This document shows positions 63,631 through 64,000 of a stretch of 64,000 nucleotides of DNA, piece after piece; the stretch's first letter is position 1, and the number at the start of each line of letters is the position of its first letter. This stretch comes from Lachnospiraceae bacterium (lineage in GTDB: Bacteria > Bacillota > Clostridia > Lachnospirales > Lachnospiraceae). A program made the translations under genes and the position numbers. Under the pieces are notes generated by a model. The model saw nothing but the letters and a program-made list of their open reading frames with translations, had not been told where the DNA came from and made no database searches. The DNA lies in NCBI GenBank assembly GCA_022793375.1, contig JAAWCS010000034.1, forward strand, positions 1 through 64,000, given 5' to 3'.

Positions 63631-63714
63631 CTTTCCGCACCCTGAGGGGATTCCATAGCCGTTCTTGGGATGCGGCGGGCCGTATGGAGACTTTCCGCAT
63701 CCTGCGGGAATTTC
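63631..63714. repeat. two 24-base direct repeats between trxB and the SDR gene
   Basis: CTTTCCGCA-CCTG-GGG-ATT-C occurs at 63631-63654 and 63691-63714, exactly 60 bases apart, 20 of 24 positions equal. The 63543-63947 gap otherwise holds only the SDR promoter; no gene is seen in it. Confidence 0.6.
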
Positions 63715-63790
63715 TCCGTGCGCCCCCTACTCCCGGGGATGCATTCCCCTCCACTCTGCCTGAAAATAAAAATCAAGCGCCCAAAGGGAA

Positions 63791-63820
63791 TAGACAAACC
63801 CTCCGGAAAAAGGATATAAT
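63791..63820 (+). promoter_or_regulatory. promoter for the SDR gene
   Basis: TAGACA (63791-63796), an 18-base spacer and a perfect TATAAT (63815-63820) face the gene starting at 63948, leaving a leader of about 120 bases. Confidence 0.65.
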
Positions 63821-63947
63821 ATTAAGATAAGCCTCCCTCTTAATAGTATATCATAAACAAACTTTTTCTCCACCTGATTTTTGAAAATAATTAAGAAGGG
63901 TTTGGGAAAACGCCCCGAAACATGGGCAAAAGAAAGGATTTATCCAT

Positions 63948-64000
63948 ATGCAAAAAACCGTTGTTATCACCGGCGCCAGCCGCGGCATCGGCCGGGCCGC
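63948..64000 (+). CDS. short-chain dehydrogenase/reductase, FabG-like (partial, cut by the window end)
   Basis: Only the first 17 codons are present: MQKTVVITGASRGIGRA. TGASRGIG is the Rossmann-fold nucleotide-binding motif of SDR enzymes, and the start resembles 3-oxoacyl-ACP reductase FabG. AAAGGA lies 9 bases before ATG 63948. Substrate cannot be decided from the fragment. Confidence 0.85.
   Translation, partial: MQKTVVITGASRGIGRA

Overview
The window looks like chromosomal DNA from a spore-forming, anaerobic member of the Clostridia, most likely a Lachnospiraceae-type gut commensal. The pointers are SpoIIID (sporulation regulator), an oxygen-sensitive class III ribonucleotide reductase, Gram-positive-type promoters and Shine-Dalgarno sites, LicT-type antitermination, many carbohydrate uptake systems and GC-rich coding DNA. 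No phage, insertion sequence, integrase or CRISPR array was seen. Most genes lie on the minus strand.

Layout. 1-5 kb: protein-tyrosine phosphatase, a DUF2508 protein and a copper operon (csoR-copA; CopA carries a CopZ-like domain at its C-terminus). 4.5-6.5 kb: a soluble chemoreceptor-like protein coupled to a FIST sensor. 6.8-15.1 kb: an operon for uptake and phosphorolysis of N,N'-diacetylchitobiose (GH94 phosphorylase, YesM/YesN-type two-component system, ABC importer). 15.4-19.5 kb: YhaO/YhaN nuclease-ATPase pair, mutY, and tRNA-Ala and tRNA-Val. 19.7-23.2 kb: a 57-residue ORF, nrdG and nrdD under paired NrdR boxes. 23.3-29.1 kb: an AAA-ATPase-like/PD-(D/E)XK protein and a beta-glucoside operon (licT-type antiterminator, EIIBC, GH1) with its RAT/terminator switch. 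29.2-33.1 kb: tig-clpP-clpX-ysxC. 33.3-40.6 kb: DJ-1, CYTH, a LysR regulator divergent from a Tat-exported flavin reductase, typA and mscS. 40.9-45.1 kb: a lipoprotein and the rpmG-secE-nusG-rplK-rplA-(L10 leader)-rplJ-rplL block. 45.3-54 kb: acetyltransferase, comFC, recD2, mreB, a candidate small RNA, a CmpB-like membrane protein, spoIIID and a second AAA-ATPase-like protein. 54-60.3 kb: one seven-gene operon for an unidentified PTS substrate. 60.5-64 kb: GH13, cutC, trxB and the start of an SDR gene.

The best candidate for an undescribed system is the 54.1-60.3 kb operon: creatininase-family hydrolase, ascorbate-family EIIC, BtpA-family protein, DeoR regulator, EIIB, a second BtpA-family protein and a phosphotriesterase-like (COG1735) lactonase. 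A consensus promoter and a rho-independent terminator bracket it. It resembles the uncharacterised E. coli sgc genes but adds two hydrolases and a second BtpA protein, and has no EIIA. Next in interest are a possible 120-nt sRNA near 50.4 kb with a C-rich anti-Shine-Dalgarno-like segment, a possible internal start that would make free CopZ from copA, and NrdD with a fused redoxin domain.

All functional calls come from reading the sequence and from knowledge of protein families. No database search or folding program was run. Start codons were chosen by Shine-Dalgarno position and family-typical N-termini.
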